A DNA stretch of 64,000 nucleotides, taken from contig NZ_JAAGRN010000006.1 in the NCBI RefSeq assembly GCF_010499255.1, forward strand, positions 155,324 through 219,323. The letters are read 5' to 3'. The first letter of the stretch is position 1. Every line of letters begins with the position of its first letter. Source of the stretch: Sheuella amnicola. GTDB lineage: Bacteria > Pseudomonadota > Gammaproteobacteria > Burkholderiales > Burkholderiaceae_B. This document shows positions 28,624 through 40,339 of the stretch, piece by piece. The notes under the pieces are model-generated. The model was given only the letters and a program-made list of their open reading frames with translations, was not told where the DNA came from and searched no databases. The position numbers were made by a program, and so were the translations under genes.

Positions 28624-31004
28624 CAGACTGGCAGCGTCTGGTAGATGCCAATGTAGGCATCCGGGTTGGTGAACGCCGCATCCTGAACCACGTAGCGCTG
28701 CTTGGTGGCATAGGTGTCCAGGCCGTGATCGCTGCCGAACAAACGCGCCAGATCCTCTTCATGGTCCTGGCTCTCAATCACAAACCTCGACGCCTCGGGT
28801 TTCTGGTTGTCTGCCAACACAAGCCGGATTTTTTGCCAGTCTTCGAAGAAGTATTCCTCGAGCAAGGGAACGATGCGATTACTGAAGACCTGCGACAACG
28901 CCACGAGCCGTTCGTCTCCGTCAGGGACTTGTACAAGCGACGTGAAGTAAGCATGACCGATGCAGTGATCGCGGTCGTAAAGTGCCTCGACACGCTGATT
29001 GATGACGGACAGCATTCGCGGGATGTCGATCACCTGCCCACCCAATGTCACCCGCAGACCAAAAAGTGGCGTACCCGCCTCATCACGCGCGTCCGGCAGC
29101 ACAGGCACAAAGTCGAACCTGCGGCGCAGCGCTGTATCAAGCAGGGCAAGCGACCGATCCGCTGTGTTCATCGTGCCGATGATGTCAACGTTGGGTGGTA
29201 CCGAGAATGATTCGCCCGAGTACGGCAACGTGACCGAGATGGTGTTTTCCGCACCCTCACGCTTGTCCGGTTCGATCAATGTGATCAGTTCGCCGAAAAT
29301 CTTGCTGATGTTGCCCCGGTTGATCTCGTCGATGACCATGGCAAAGCGCTGCTCCGGTGCGAGGCGTGCCTTGCGGCACAGATCCTTGAATGCGCCTGGG
29401 CGTATTTCGTACTTGATCGCGCCCGATTCTGTGCCGTCATCCAACACCGGACGCAGGCCTTCCACGAACTCCTCGTAACTATACGATTGATGGAACGTGA
29501 CAAAGCTGTAGTGACGAAGGATTTCCGAAGACTGGGCGCCAGCCCGGTACTCCTTGAGCAAGGCAACGAGGTCGGCGCAAGCTTCTTCACATTCACCGGC
29601 CAGTTGCCAAACGGACTCCTCGCTCTTGTCGAATACCTGCGGGCTAAAGCGCAGCTTCTGTTTGACAGTCGTGGATTCATCAACTGTGCGTTCCTGCAGC
29701 GTCGTCCAGATTGTCTGTCGCAGGTTGTCCTTGCGGCCCTTGGCCGTCGCCAGTGCATCGATGAAGGGGTGCGCCAATAGCTGGCTCACGTTGGCTTTTC
29801 CGCCAAGGTCAATCAACGCCAATACGGCAGCTTCCCACCATTTGAGCGGAGCGATCCTGTCAGCGATAAATTGGCTCTGCCATTCCGCCGCAGACACCGA
29901 CGTCATTGCTTGCTCATAGTCTCGCCGCAGCAATTTGGAAACTTCGTATGTCTTGCCTGTCCCGGGCGGCCCGTAGTAGATGCGATTGAAGGCTTGCGTG
30001 ACAGCGGCATCCATCGGTGGCTCCTCGTCATCTGATTCCTCATCGGACTCCGTCGGGTCATCCCGTAGTTGGTCAGGCCACAGACCTGGGCGTTCGGTTT
30101 CCAACACCAACCACTCGTCCAACGTTTCACGCTCGGCGACAAAGGCGGCTTCGATTTTCGCCACCAGATCATCGGTCAGTGGCTCCCGGTTCAACTTTGG
30201 CACGGCACCGACATCGCGTGTCCAGGATATTTTTCGAGTGCGGGTGCCACGGATCACACCGAGCACACCGATCGCACGCTCACTGCCAGGGTTCTTGCGG
30301 CCAAAGCGGACCTGAATCCCTTTGCCCATGTGCCACCAATCCAGCCCCGCCGCGTGAACGGCTCTGGCCAACCGGCAAAACCTAGCCTTGTCCTGCGCCG
30401 ACCACGAAGCCCGGAAGGTCTTGAAGGTGGGCTTGCCATCGAAGTGCTTGAGCAGGTCTTCGTCGCTGAGTTTTTCACCCAAATCCAGCTTGGCCACCAC
30501 CTCGTCATAGCGGACGCCGAATTTGCGAATGGCCTCGATGCTCCAATCGACCAATTCAGCCAGCGATTTGCCCAGCCCTTCTGACGCCGGCAGCATCGCG
30601 ACGATGGGCGACCCGTTGTCGTAGTCGCCGCGCAGCGCAAGGTAGTTACGGCGCACGGGTGCACCCTCATCAAGCCCGACCGTGTCGATCTTGACCACAA
30701 AGCCATCATCAGCCCCAATCCCCACGGTATAAGCCAGTTCCTTGGGGGAATCCGCTGCCGGGTAGATGCGCGCCCAGTTGTACGGCAGGAAGGAATTTGC
30801 CTGACTGGTCGGGCGCTTGCGAACCTTGATCACACCCGTCGGGAACAACTTGGTCTTCACCTCGTTGGCCCACGCCTCGGTGACCTCGTAGGCCTTCTTC
30901 AATTCCTCGTAGGCGCGGTTCTGCTCGGGGTTGGATTCGTCCCGCTTTTGCCCCTTCCACTTGTTAAGCAGTTTGAAGTGGTCACTGGTGAAATAGTCGG
31001 CCAT
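28623..31004 (-). CDS. mcrB: McrB-type AAA+ GTPase with variant N-terminal domain
   Basis: The 793-residue protein has Walker A GPPGTGKT (residues 345-352), Walker B in FAMVIDEINRGNISKIFGEL near 560, and the McrB sensor MNTADRSLALLDTALRRRFD near 610. These are typical of the McrB clade of AAA+ proteins, which use GTP. Residues 1-315 form a DNA- or target-recognition part that I cannot assign to a family; an acidic linker (ESDEESDDEEPP, about 319-330) separates it from the motor. It is followed by mcrC and preceded by the metalloprotease gene with a 6-bp gap. Confidence 0.87.
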   Translation of the reverse strand: MADYFTSDHFKLLNKWKGQKRDESNPEQNRAYEELKKAYEVTEAWANEVKTKLFPTGVIKVRKRPTSQANSFLPYNWARIYPAADSPKELAYTVGIGADDGFVVKIDTVGLDEGAPVRRNYLALRGDYDNGSPIVAMLPASEGLGKSLAELVDWSIEAIRKFGVRYDEVVAKLDLGEKLSDEDLLKHFDGKPTFKTFRASWSAQDKARFCRLARAVHAAGLDWWHMGKGIQVRFGRKNPGSERAIGVLGVIRGTRTRKISWTRDVGAVPKLNREPLTDDLVAKIEAAFVAERETLDEWLVLETERPGLWPDQLRDDPTESDEESDDEEPPMDAAVTQAFNRIYYGPPGTGKTYEVSKLLRRDYEQAMTSVSAAEWQSQFIADRIAPLKWWEAAVLALIDLGGKANVSQLLAHPFIDALATAKGRKDNLRQTIWTTLQERTVDESTTVKQKLRFSPQVFDKSEESVWQLAGECEEACADLVALLKEYRAGAQSSEILRHYSFVTFHQSYSYEEFVEGLRPVLDDGTESGAIKYEIRPGAFKDLCRKARLAPEQRFAMVIDEINRGNISKIFGELITLIEPDKREGAENTISVTLPYSGESFSVPPNVDIIGTMNTADRSLALLDTALRRRFDFVPVLPDARDEAGTPLFGLRVTLGGQVIDIPRMLSVINQRVEALYDRDHCIGHAYFTSLVQVPDGDERLVALSQVFSNRIVPLLEEYFFEDWQKIRLVLADNQKPEASRFVIESQDHEEDLARLFGSDHGLDTYATKQRYVVQDAAFTNPDAYIGIYQTLPV

Positions 31005-31010
31005 GCTTTC

Positions 31011-31763
31011 TTATATCCCCTCAACATCAATTCCGTGTTCGGCCAGCCAGGCCTTCCGCTGCGCATAGTCCGGCATTGCACGCTCAACGCGCAGCCAGAA
31101 GGCAGGAGTGTGGTGTGGCTCGTGCAGGTGGGCAATTTCGTGCACCACCACATATTCCGCAATGCGGGCGGGCAGCAAGATTGTTTTCCAGTGGAAGTAA
31201 AGCCAATCGCCCTTGCCGCAAGAACCCCAGCGATAGCCCAGGTCCTGCACCTTCACGCCAGTCGGAGCCACCTCCATGCGTGACTGGTAGTCGGCCACCC
31301 TACCCGACAGCCAGACCCGAGCCTTTTCGCTATACCAACGGATGAAGTGCTCCCGTGCGCCTGCCTGCGCATCGGGGCGCAGCGCAAAGCGGCCATTCAC
31401 TAACTTCAAGGGGAAGTCTTGGTCATCGACCAATTTCAGCCGATGGCTGCGCCCGAGGTACAGGAAGCCCTCGCCGCCAACGAACTCTTTGCGCGGCACT
31501 TTGCGTTGCAGCCGGTCTTTCTCGGCCAGTTTGGTATAGATCCAGAAGCGCTTCTCGCTGACAAAGTCACCGAGTTGGTCGATGCCCACCTCGGGCGGTG
31601 CGCTCAGAATCAGTTCCCCCGTTCTTTCGACCGTGATTTGCATCGTCCGGCGCCGGGCACTGCGCCGTATCGTGAATTGCAAGTCGTCCACCTGGATGCA
31701 AGCCTCTGCCTCGGCTCCACGGCTGTCCACGTGGTGGTTGGTAGATTTCAGGGACGCCAGCAT
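31011..31763 (-). CDS. YgjP/DUF45-type zinc metallopeptidase
   Basis: The 250-residue protein ends in a metallopeptidase core: GYRWGSCGKGDWLYFHWKT, then the zinc motif HEIAH (residues 208-212) followed by HEPHHTPAFW, where the third His/Asp ligand is expected. This is the SprT/YgjP-like (DUF45) family. Such genes are very often found immediately beside hsdR in type I restriction loci. A role in processing or removing the restriction enzyme is a plausible guess but not shown. The hsdR stop is 4 bp upstream. Confidence 0.85.
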   Translation of the reverse strand: MLASLKSTNHHVDSRGAEAEACIQVDDLQFTIRRSARRRTMQITVERTGELILSAPPEVGIDQLGDFVSEKRFWIYTKLAEKDRLQRKVPRKEFVGGEGFLYLGRSHRLKLVDDQDFPLKLVNGRFALRPDAQAGAREHFIRWYSEKARVWLSGRVADYQSRMEVAPTGVKVQDLGYRWGSCGKGDWLYFHWKTILLPARIAEYVVVHEIAHLHEPHHTPAFWLRVERAMPDYAQRKAWLAEHGIDVEGI

Positions 31764-31767
31764 GGAT

Positions 31768-34700
31768 TTACACCTGCACCAGATTGTCGTGACTGGCGCG
31801 CGCCTGCTCCATCAACTTGTCTGTCAGCACACCCGCCTTGTCAGTGTCCACCAAGGGTGGCCGTAGGCGCATCAAGTGCTCGAACAGTTGTGTGTTCAGG
31901 TCTTCCTGAGCCGCACGTTTATGGGGGCTCCAGATATCGCGGTTACCTTGCAGTTCCTGCACCAGCAGGTCCACCAGTTCCACGGTCACATCCTTCAATC
32001 GCAGCAACTCGGCTGCGGTTGGCGTCTGGCCAGCACACACCACGTCCAGAACGGTGCGCAGGAAGGGCGCGCAATGCTCGGGCAAGTCGCTTGGCGCATC
32101 GGCACTGCCTGCCTTGCCCGTGCGCAGCTCGTCGATGATCTTTTGCAGTTGCGAGATCACCTCGTTCCATTTTTCGCCCAGCGTTTTGAGAATGTCGTTC
32201 AAGTGCTCCGACAGCTTGCGGTACAGCACTGGGTCTTCATCGGTGTGCTTGCGGATGTGCGAGCGAATTGCGTGCTCCATTTCGGACGCCTTGGCGCGGT
32301 CGTTCGCGGCCCGGGCCACGTGCGTGTCGAACTGGGCATCGGTCAACTGAATCGGCGGGATCTTCGGGTCGATTCCCAGCGAGATCACATGGTCGTCGAT
32401 CAGCTTGCGCACCTTGGCGCCGACATCCTTGCCCAGTACCGGAGTATCCTTGTAGCGGTTGCGGGCGCGGGCGTAGATGTAGGCCAGGCGCTTGGCGTCG
32501 CCGGAATAGGGCAAGCCTTCCGGTCGCGGCAGCACCGTGTCCAGTGATCCCAAGAAAGCCTTGAGCTTGACGGCAAACTCGGCCCGCAACTTCTCATTGC
32601 GCAGTGCCTCGACGCAGGCTTCGCTGTCCTCCAGCGATTCGATGCCCCGTTGGCGGAACAGATCCACCACGCGCAGATGCCGGTCGCGCAGTACCGGCAT
32701 CTCGTCCTTCAGGCTGGCCAACGCGCCTTCCACGTCCTCATCGGCGTAGGCCGCCAGCGCCTCCTTCAAATGCTGCGCCACGCCGTAGTAATCCACCACG
32801 ATGCCGCAGCGCTTGCCAAAGCCGGTACGGTTGACGCGGGCAATCGCCTGCAGCAATTCCGCCTCACGGATCGGGCGGTCGAGGTACATCACGCCCTCAA
32901 TCGGCGCATCAAAGCCGGTGAGTAACATCGACTTCACCACCAGGAAGGCCAGCGGATCGGTCTTCTCGGGCTTGACATGGAACAGCGGATTCTTGAAGCG
33001 CTTGATCAGCTGCTCGTGTGCCGCGCCATCGGTCCACTGCTTCCACGCCGGGTCGTCGTTGTTGCTGCCCGAGATGATGGGTGCGAATTCAATCCGCGCC
33101 AGCGTGTCGCGGTAGCGCCATGCCTGCACCACCGCCTGCACGCTCACAGGACGCTGACACAGCGCCTCGTCATCCAGCGCCTTGTCCTCGGGCGAGAGCC
33201 CGTGGGCCTCGGCCAGCAACTCATCACGGGCGACACGCAGGGCCTCGAAATAACGAATTGCCGCCAAGCGGCTGTAGGCCACCACCTGCGCCTTGTAGCC
33301 GTTGGGCAGGATGTTGGTGACGTAATGGCGAAGGATGTCGCGCGCCTTGTCGGCGATCAACGCCGGGGCATCAAAGATGTGGCCCTTGGTGGCGTACTTT
33401 TTCTTGATCGCCTCCAGCTCTTCCGGCGAGTGCTGGCGAAACAGGTCCTCGAACAGCTCGTCCAGGCTGGCGCCGTCCTTGATCGCACCGTTGGCTGTAC
33501 GGCCCTCGTAGAGCACCGGCACCGTGGCACCATCGGCCTCGGCTTCCTTGATGGTGTAGCGGTCAATGAACTCGCCAAAGATCTCATGGGTACGCTTCTT
33601 GTCGCCCATGATGATCGGCGTGCCGGTAAAGCCAATGCGTGCGCAGTTGGGCAGGCCCGCCAGCAAGTTGGCGTGCAGGTCCCCCGCCTGGGTGCGGTGC
33701 GCCTCGTCCACCAGCACGAGGATGCTGTCATCCTCGTTCAGTACCTCAAACCTCTCGTCAGATTTGTCGTTTTTGCCATAGACGGCCTTAGGTTCCTCCA
33801 CCTTGGGCAGATCGTCCGCCGTCAACGGCGCATCACCCGCGCTGTCCGGGTCGCGGTATTTCTGAATGGTGGCAAAGATCAGCCCCGGCCCTTTGCGCCA
33901 AGCCAGCGCTTTCACACCGTTGGTGCTCTCAGCCACGTCCACCACCTCGCCGGTCAGCGTGGCGGTCACGGACAACTGGCCCTGCAAGTCCTTACGATCG
34001 GTGACGACGATGACCTTGAAGCGCCGTAAGTCAGCATCCGCGCGCATCTTGCGCACCAGGAACACCATGGTCAGGCTCTTGCCCGAACCCTGGGTGTGCC
34101 AGATGATGCCGCCACGCTTGTCGTGTTCACTGTTCTGCAGCCGCGTCTGACCGGTTTTCAGGCGCACAATCGCTCGGTTCACCGCCCGGTACTGCTGGTA
34201 GCGGCACACCGTCTTGATGGTCTGACCGCCTGCTTGCATGAACAACATGAAGCTCTTCACCACATCCAGCAAATGTGCGGGGGCCAGCAGCCCGGCAATC
34301 AGCCGTTCCTGCTCGGAAATTGCCGCCTTACCCAGCGTCTGCGCCACCTCAATCTCGCTACCGGAACCCTCCGGACCGATCACCGTCTTCCACTGCGCGT
34401 AGTGCTCAAAGGCTGCGCCCACGCATCCCACGCGTGCCTCGTCAAAGCTGGTGGCCACCAGCAACTGGTTGGTGGCAAACAGGGGCTCGTTGCCCTCGTT
34501 GTCATCTACTTCGAACGCAGCCTTCCGCTGGTTGCTGTAGCGTCGCAGTTGGTCCACCGCCTCGGCCAGCGGCTCAGGCACGGACGGGCTCTTGCATTCC
34601 ACAACCACCAGCGGAATGCCGTTCACCAGCAGCACCAGATCGGGCACGATGAACTGCTTGGCGCTATTGAAGCCTGGCGGACAATCGACGCGGTACTGGT

Positions 34701-35097
34701 TGATCACCGTGAAGCGGTTGTTGGCCGGGGAGTCCCAGTCGATAAAGCGGATCGTCTGGCCGCGCCCGCCGTCCCAGCCGGGCAGGCCGTCCACGGTCAG
34801 GCCACGGATCAACAGGGCGGTGGCTTTTTCATTGGCCTCCATCAGCTTGTGCGTGCCCAGACGGCTGATGGCAGATACGGCTTGATCCAGCCGCGCCTCG
34901 TCCAGCCAGGGCGCGCCATCAGGACCAAGGTTCAGCGCGCAAAGTTTTTCACGTAGCAGCACTTCTTGGATCACTTCGGCAAAGCCGGTGCGGCCAGTCA
35001 CCGACGGATCGTCAATGCTGCCTTCAATGTGCGTCCAACCGAGAGCCTGCAATTGGGCTACGAATGGTTTTTCGACATCTTCGAGTTCCCAGCCCAT
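31768..35097 (-). CDS. hsdR: type I restriction enzyme subunit R
   Basis: The 1109-residue translocase/nuclease has an N-terminal PD-(D/E)xK nuclease (VPDLVLLVNGIPLVVVECKS, catalytic E-x-K near residue 170). An SF2 motor has Walker A HTQGSGKSLTM near 340, DEAH in LVLVDEAHRTQ near 465, TGTPI near 490, and the motif VI region AIARVNRTGFGKRCG near 760. A C-terminal helical region binds HsdM2S. Length is normal. The start overlaps the hsdS stop by one base. Motifs appear intact, so cutting should be active. Confidence 0.94.
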   Translation of the reverse strand: MGWELEDVEKPFVAQLQALGWTHIEGSIDDPSVTGRTGFAEVIQEVLLREKLCALNLGPDGAPWLDEARLDQAVSAISRLGTHKLMEANEKATALLIRGLTVDGLPGWDGGRGQTIRFIDWDSPANNRFTVINQYRVDCPPGFNSAKQFIVPDLVLLVNGIPLVVVECKSPSVPEPLAEAVDQLRRYSNQRKAAFEVDDNEGNEPLFATNQLLVATSFDEARVGCVGAAFEHYAQWKTVIGPEGSGSEIEVAQTLGKAAISEQERLIAGLLAPAHLLDVVKSFMLFMQAGGQTIKTVCRYQQYRAVNRAIVRLKTGQTRLQNSEHDKRGGIIWHTQGSGKSLTMVFLVRKMRADADLRRFKVIVVTDRKDLQGQLSVTATLTGEVVDVAESTNGVKALAWRKGPGLIFATIQKYRDPDSAGDAPLTADDLPKVEEPKAVYGKNDKSDERFEVLNEDDSILVLVDEAHRTQAGDLHANLLAGLPNCARIGFTGTPIIMGDKKRTHEIFGEFIDRYTIKEAEADGATVPVLYEGRTANGAIKDGASLDELFEDLFRQHSPEELEAIKKKYATKGHIFDAPALIADKARDILRHYVTNILPNGYKAQVVAYSRLAAIRYFEALRVARDELLAEAHGLSPEDKALDDEALCQRPVSVQAVVQAWRYRDTLARIEFAPIISGSNNDDPAWKQWTDGAAHEQLIKRFKNPLFHVKPEKTDPLAFLVVKSMLLTGFDAPIEGVMYLDRPIREAELLQAIARVNRTGFGKRCGIVVDYYGVAQHLKEALAAYADEDVEGALASLKDEMPVLRDRHLRVVDLFRQRGIESLEDSEACVEALRNEKLRAEFAVKLKAFLGSLDTVLPRPEGLPYSGDAKRLAYIYARARNRYKDTPVLGKDVGAKVRKLIDDHVISLGIDPKIPPIQLTDAQFDTHVARAANDRAKASEMEHAIRSHIRKHTDEDPVLYRKLSEHLNDILKTLGEKWNEVISQLQKIIDELRTGKAGSADAPSDLPEHCAPFLRTVLDVVCAGQTPTAAELLRLKDVTVELVDLLVQELQGNRDIWSPHKRAAQEDLNTQLFEHLMRLRPPLVDTDKAGVLTDKLMEQARASHDNLVQV

Positions 35098-36387
35098 CAG
35101 GCGCTCCCTTGTTGTTGTGCAGCTTCGGCCAGCAGTGGCGTAACGCGGACGCGGCCAGTGAGCAGGTCGTCCATTAGGCCAGCCTTGAGTTCTCGCAGCT
35201 TGGCGGATTCAGTCGTCGCGTTCTGTATGCGGTTATCGATTTCATCCAAGCGTGCGGCAATCTGATCTTGTTCGGGACGAAGTGGCATTGCCGTCACCAA
35301 ACCCCGAATAGTCGGCAAGTTCAGTCCAGCTTTTGCCCCCGCATCGTTCAGTTTGCTGATGTAGGTTTGTGCAACTGGCCCAGCCAGGTAATGGCCAACG
35401 AATCGCGAATTGACCGCCTCAAGGTCCGGGCGTACCAGTGCAATGTGCTGGTTGATGTAGGTCTCGCCCAATCCATCTGGAACAACGCCGATGATGCCCA
35501 GGTCGGCCGTAATGGAAATCAGAATGTCGCCAGACTCTAGCCGTGTCCGCTGCCCGTCCGCGTTCCGTGGTGGACGCACATACATCGTCGATTCATAGCG
35601 GAAGTTGATGTGCTCGCGCGTCAAATTGCCAATGCGAACGAATAACGCACCGCTGTCCGAATAGAAGCGGGCCCAATCTCGAGAACCGCTGGTCACCGTA
35701 TTGGACACCGACTCCAGTGTGACGACATCCCACTCCTTCGGAATCCACCCCAGCGGTGACTCCTTGTAGAGATGCGGCACCTCGGTCTGGGGCAGGCGCA
35801 GTTCACCGTTGGCATCGATGCCACGCGTCAGCAGGTCATGCAGCAGGCCCTGCTTGACGGCCTTGAGCTTGACAATGATCGCCTCGGTTTCGTGGATCGC
35901 GGTGTCGAGGGTGTCGAGGATTTGGGCAATCTTGGCTTGCTCTTCTGGAGGCGGAAGATTCAGAGTCATCTCCGCCATCTTGGCTTTGTTTAGCGTTGCG
36001 CCCTTGACCGCAGTATCAGTAACAACGCTCGTGGCTGCCCTCGGAAGCGCGTGATACAGCCACTGCCCGTTTAAGCGATCGTCTTTTGGTTGAAAAATCG
36101 CTATCGCCTCATTACAGAACATTTCTATGCCTGTAATTGCAGTGCGACCGACGGTCAATTTGAAACTCATCACCGTCGTGTTTGCAGGGATCAGCTTCAC
36201 ATTGCTAGACCGAACCCCGAGAGCTGTGATGTGCTCTTTGGTCTCGCAAACGTACTTCCCCTTCAAGTCTGCGATCGATATCCAAGCGTAACCGGCCGAT
36301 TTTTCTGCCCAAAATGAAGGAATAGCTCGTGACGGTGTACCGCCAATGTCGATAGTTGAAAGTTCGGAAATGCGGACCTCGCGCCAA

Positions 36388-36395
<8 letters not shown>
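35097..36395 (-). CDS. hsdS: type I restriction enzyme specificity subunit S
   Basis: The 432-residue protein has two target-recognition domains, each followed by a conserved spacer helix. TRD1 (about 1-150) ends [23 protein letters not shown]2 (about 205-370) ends [20 protein letters not shown]. The recognition site cannot be read from sequence. The start overlaps hsdM by 8 bp. TRD regions differ in base use from the flanking hsdM/hsdR, as expected for exchangeable TRDs. Confidence 0.93.
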
Positions 36396-38892
<2,497 letters not shown>

Positions 38893-38950
38893 CGAGTCAT
38901 TCCTAATCTGATTCGGTCAAACGATTTGTTCTGGCATTTCTTGTCATCGC

Positions 38951-40339
38951 TCACTCGAATAGACTCGACTGCTTGACGACGTAACCTGCTGGCTTCTTCC
39001 GTTTCTCGATCACGCCTTCTTCGACGAGACGCTGCAACCACACCTTGGCCTGCGCGTTGGACACGTCCAGCGCGGCCGCCACTCCGGCTTCCTTCATCGG
39101 CGAACTCAAGAGTTGCTGAATCGCTGCGCGCACGGCAGCGAAGATCACTTCGGCAGGGGTCGATTCCGACTGCGCAGGTTCATTGGCCTCGTCTATCGAC
39201 GCCACGAACTCTGTTGTGACTGAAGGCAGTTTTTCCGATGTCTCAGCGGTTGGCTGCGCATCGCAAACAACGTCGACCGGTGCCGATGACTCCCCCTCGG
39301 CCTGAGGCGCTGGCGCAGCGTCGCGTGGAATGGCCGCCGTTGGTTCTTCGTTCGAAAACAGCGCAAAACCAACCTGTGGCGATGCCATCGGCGTTGGCAT
39401 CGCTAGGTTAAACACATCTTCGAAGGAATCCACGTCTTGCGGGTTCGGCCAGGGCAGTGCGCCCTTCTTTCGCAAACCATCCAATCCGGATGACGACTCA
39501 CCCGTCGATCGAATAAAGACCGGAACGAACTTGAGTTTGTCGAGCTGTTCGACAGCACCCGCCCAGGTACCACCTTTGTTGAGGTCGGAACTCACCACCA
39601 GTGAGGTGTCTGCCAATGCATAAATCAGCTTGTTCCGCTGCATGGCATGGCCGACATTGAACCCGGCGCTTGGGTCGTAGGGAGAAATCAGCACCAGTTG
39701 ACCATCGAGCAGCAGATTGCGGTGTTCGCGGTTCATGGTGGTCTTTTCCAGACTGTCCGCCAGCACTCCACAAACTTTTCCACCTCCCTCAAGCGCACCC
39801 CGCATGGCGGCCTGATCGATGCCCTTGGCGCCACCGGAGACAAGCGTGCTACCTGCCCGAGCAGCGAGCCGGCCAACTGCCATGGTGTAGTCGATGAGGG
39901 CGTCGTCCACATGGCGCGATCCAACAACGGCAAGCCCGCCGGTTTCGAGCAAAGCCATGTCGCCACAGCCGTAGAGCACTGCCGGGGCGTCTTCGCGCAT
40001 GCGGGCCTTCAGGCGACGCGGGTACTCTGCATCGGCACGGCTTACTACCCAGATGGCACGTGCCTGCCAGCGCTCGATCACTTGGCTCAGCAGGAATCCG
40101 CGGCCCAACAATTTCTGCAGGCGGCTCTCGTCAATCACCGGATGACACTCAAGCAGGATCTCAGCTGCATACGGCGAGAGGAGATCCGCAGGCTGACGCT
40201 GGATGTCGCGCAAATGACGCGCGAGACGTTTGTATTCGCCGGGCGAGAGCAGATCCGATGACGCAGTGCCTCGTCCGGCAATGAGCGGCGCAGTCAGCAG
40301 CAGAATCGCCTGGGTGTTGGGTGAGAGGACTGGCGTCAT
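38951..40339 (-). CDS. DprA-like Rossmann protein with C-terminal winged helix
   Basis: I use the ATG at 40339 because it forms an ATGA overlap with the helicase stop; a longer frame to 40408 exists. The 462-residue protein has a DprA/Smf Rossmann fold: VVGSRHVDD (about 138-146), [20 protein letters not shown] (about 164-183), and [19 protein letters not shown], matching the GSR, GGA(R/K)GID and RN(R/K) motifs of DprA. A Glu/Pro/Ala-rich linker leads to a winged helix ([20 protein letters not shown]). In competence DprA loads RecA on ssDNA. Here the partners are a RecQ-ComF fusion and restriction genes, which points to a defence-type homologue such as ShosA. Confidence 0.82.
   Translation of the reverse strand: MTPVLSPNTQAILLLTAPLIAGRGTASSDLLSPGEYKRLARHLRDIQRQPADLLSPYAAEILLECHPVIDESRLQKLLGRGFLLSQVIERWQARAIWVVSRADAEYPRRLKARMREDAPAVLYGCGDMALLETGGLAVVGSRHVDDALIDYTMAVGRLAARAGSTLVSGGAKGIDQAAMRGALEGGGKVCGVLADSLEKTTMNREHRNLLLDGQLVLISPYDPSAGFNVGHAMQRNKLIYALADTSLVVSSDLNKGGTWAGAVEQLDKLKFVPVFIRSTGESSSGLDGLRKKGALPWPNPQDVDSFEDVFNLAMPTPMASPQVGFALFSNEEPTAAIPRDAAPAPQAEGESSAPVDVVCDAQPTAETSEKLPSVTTEFVASIDEANEPAQSESTPAEVIFAAVRAAIQQLLSSPMKEAGVAAALDVSNAQAKVWLQRLVEEGVIEKRKKPAGYVVKQSSLFE

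Noticed and set aside
32977..34029. Long plus-strand ORFs opposite hsdR (and 36628-38535 opposite hsdM)
   Set aside because: They are antisense shadows in GC-rich coding sequence; the minus-strand frames carry the complete HsdR/HsdM motifs.
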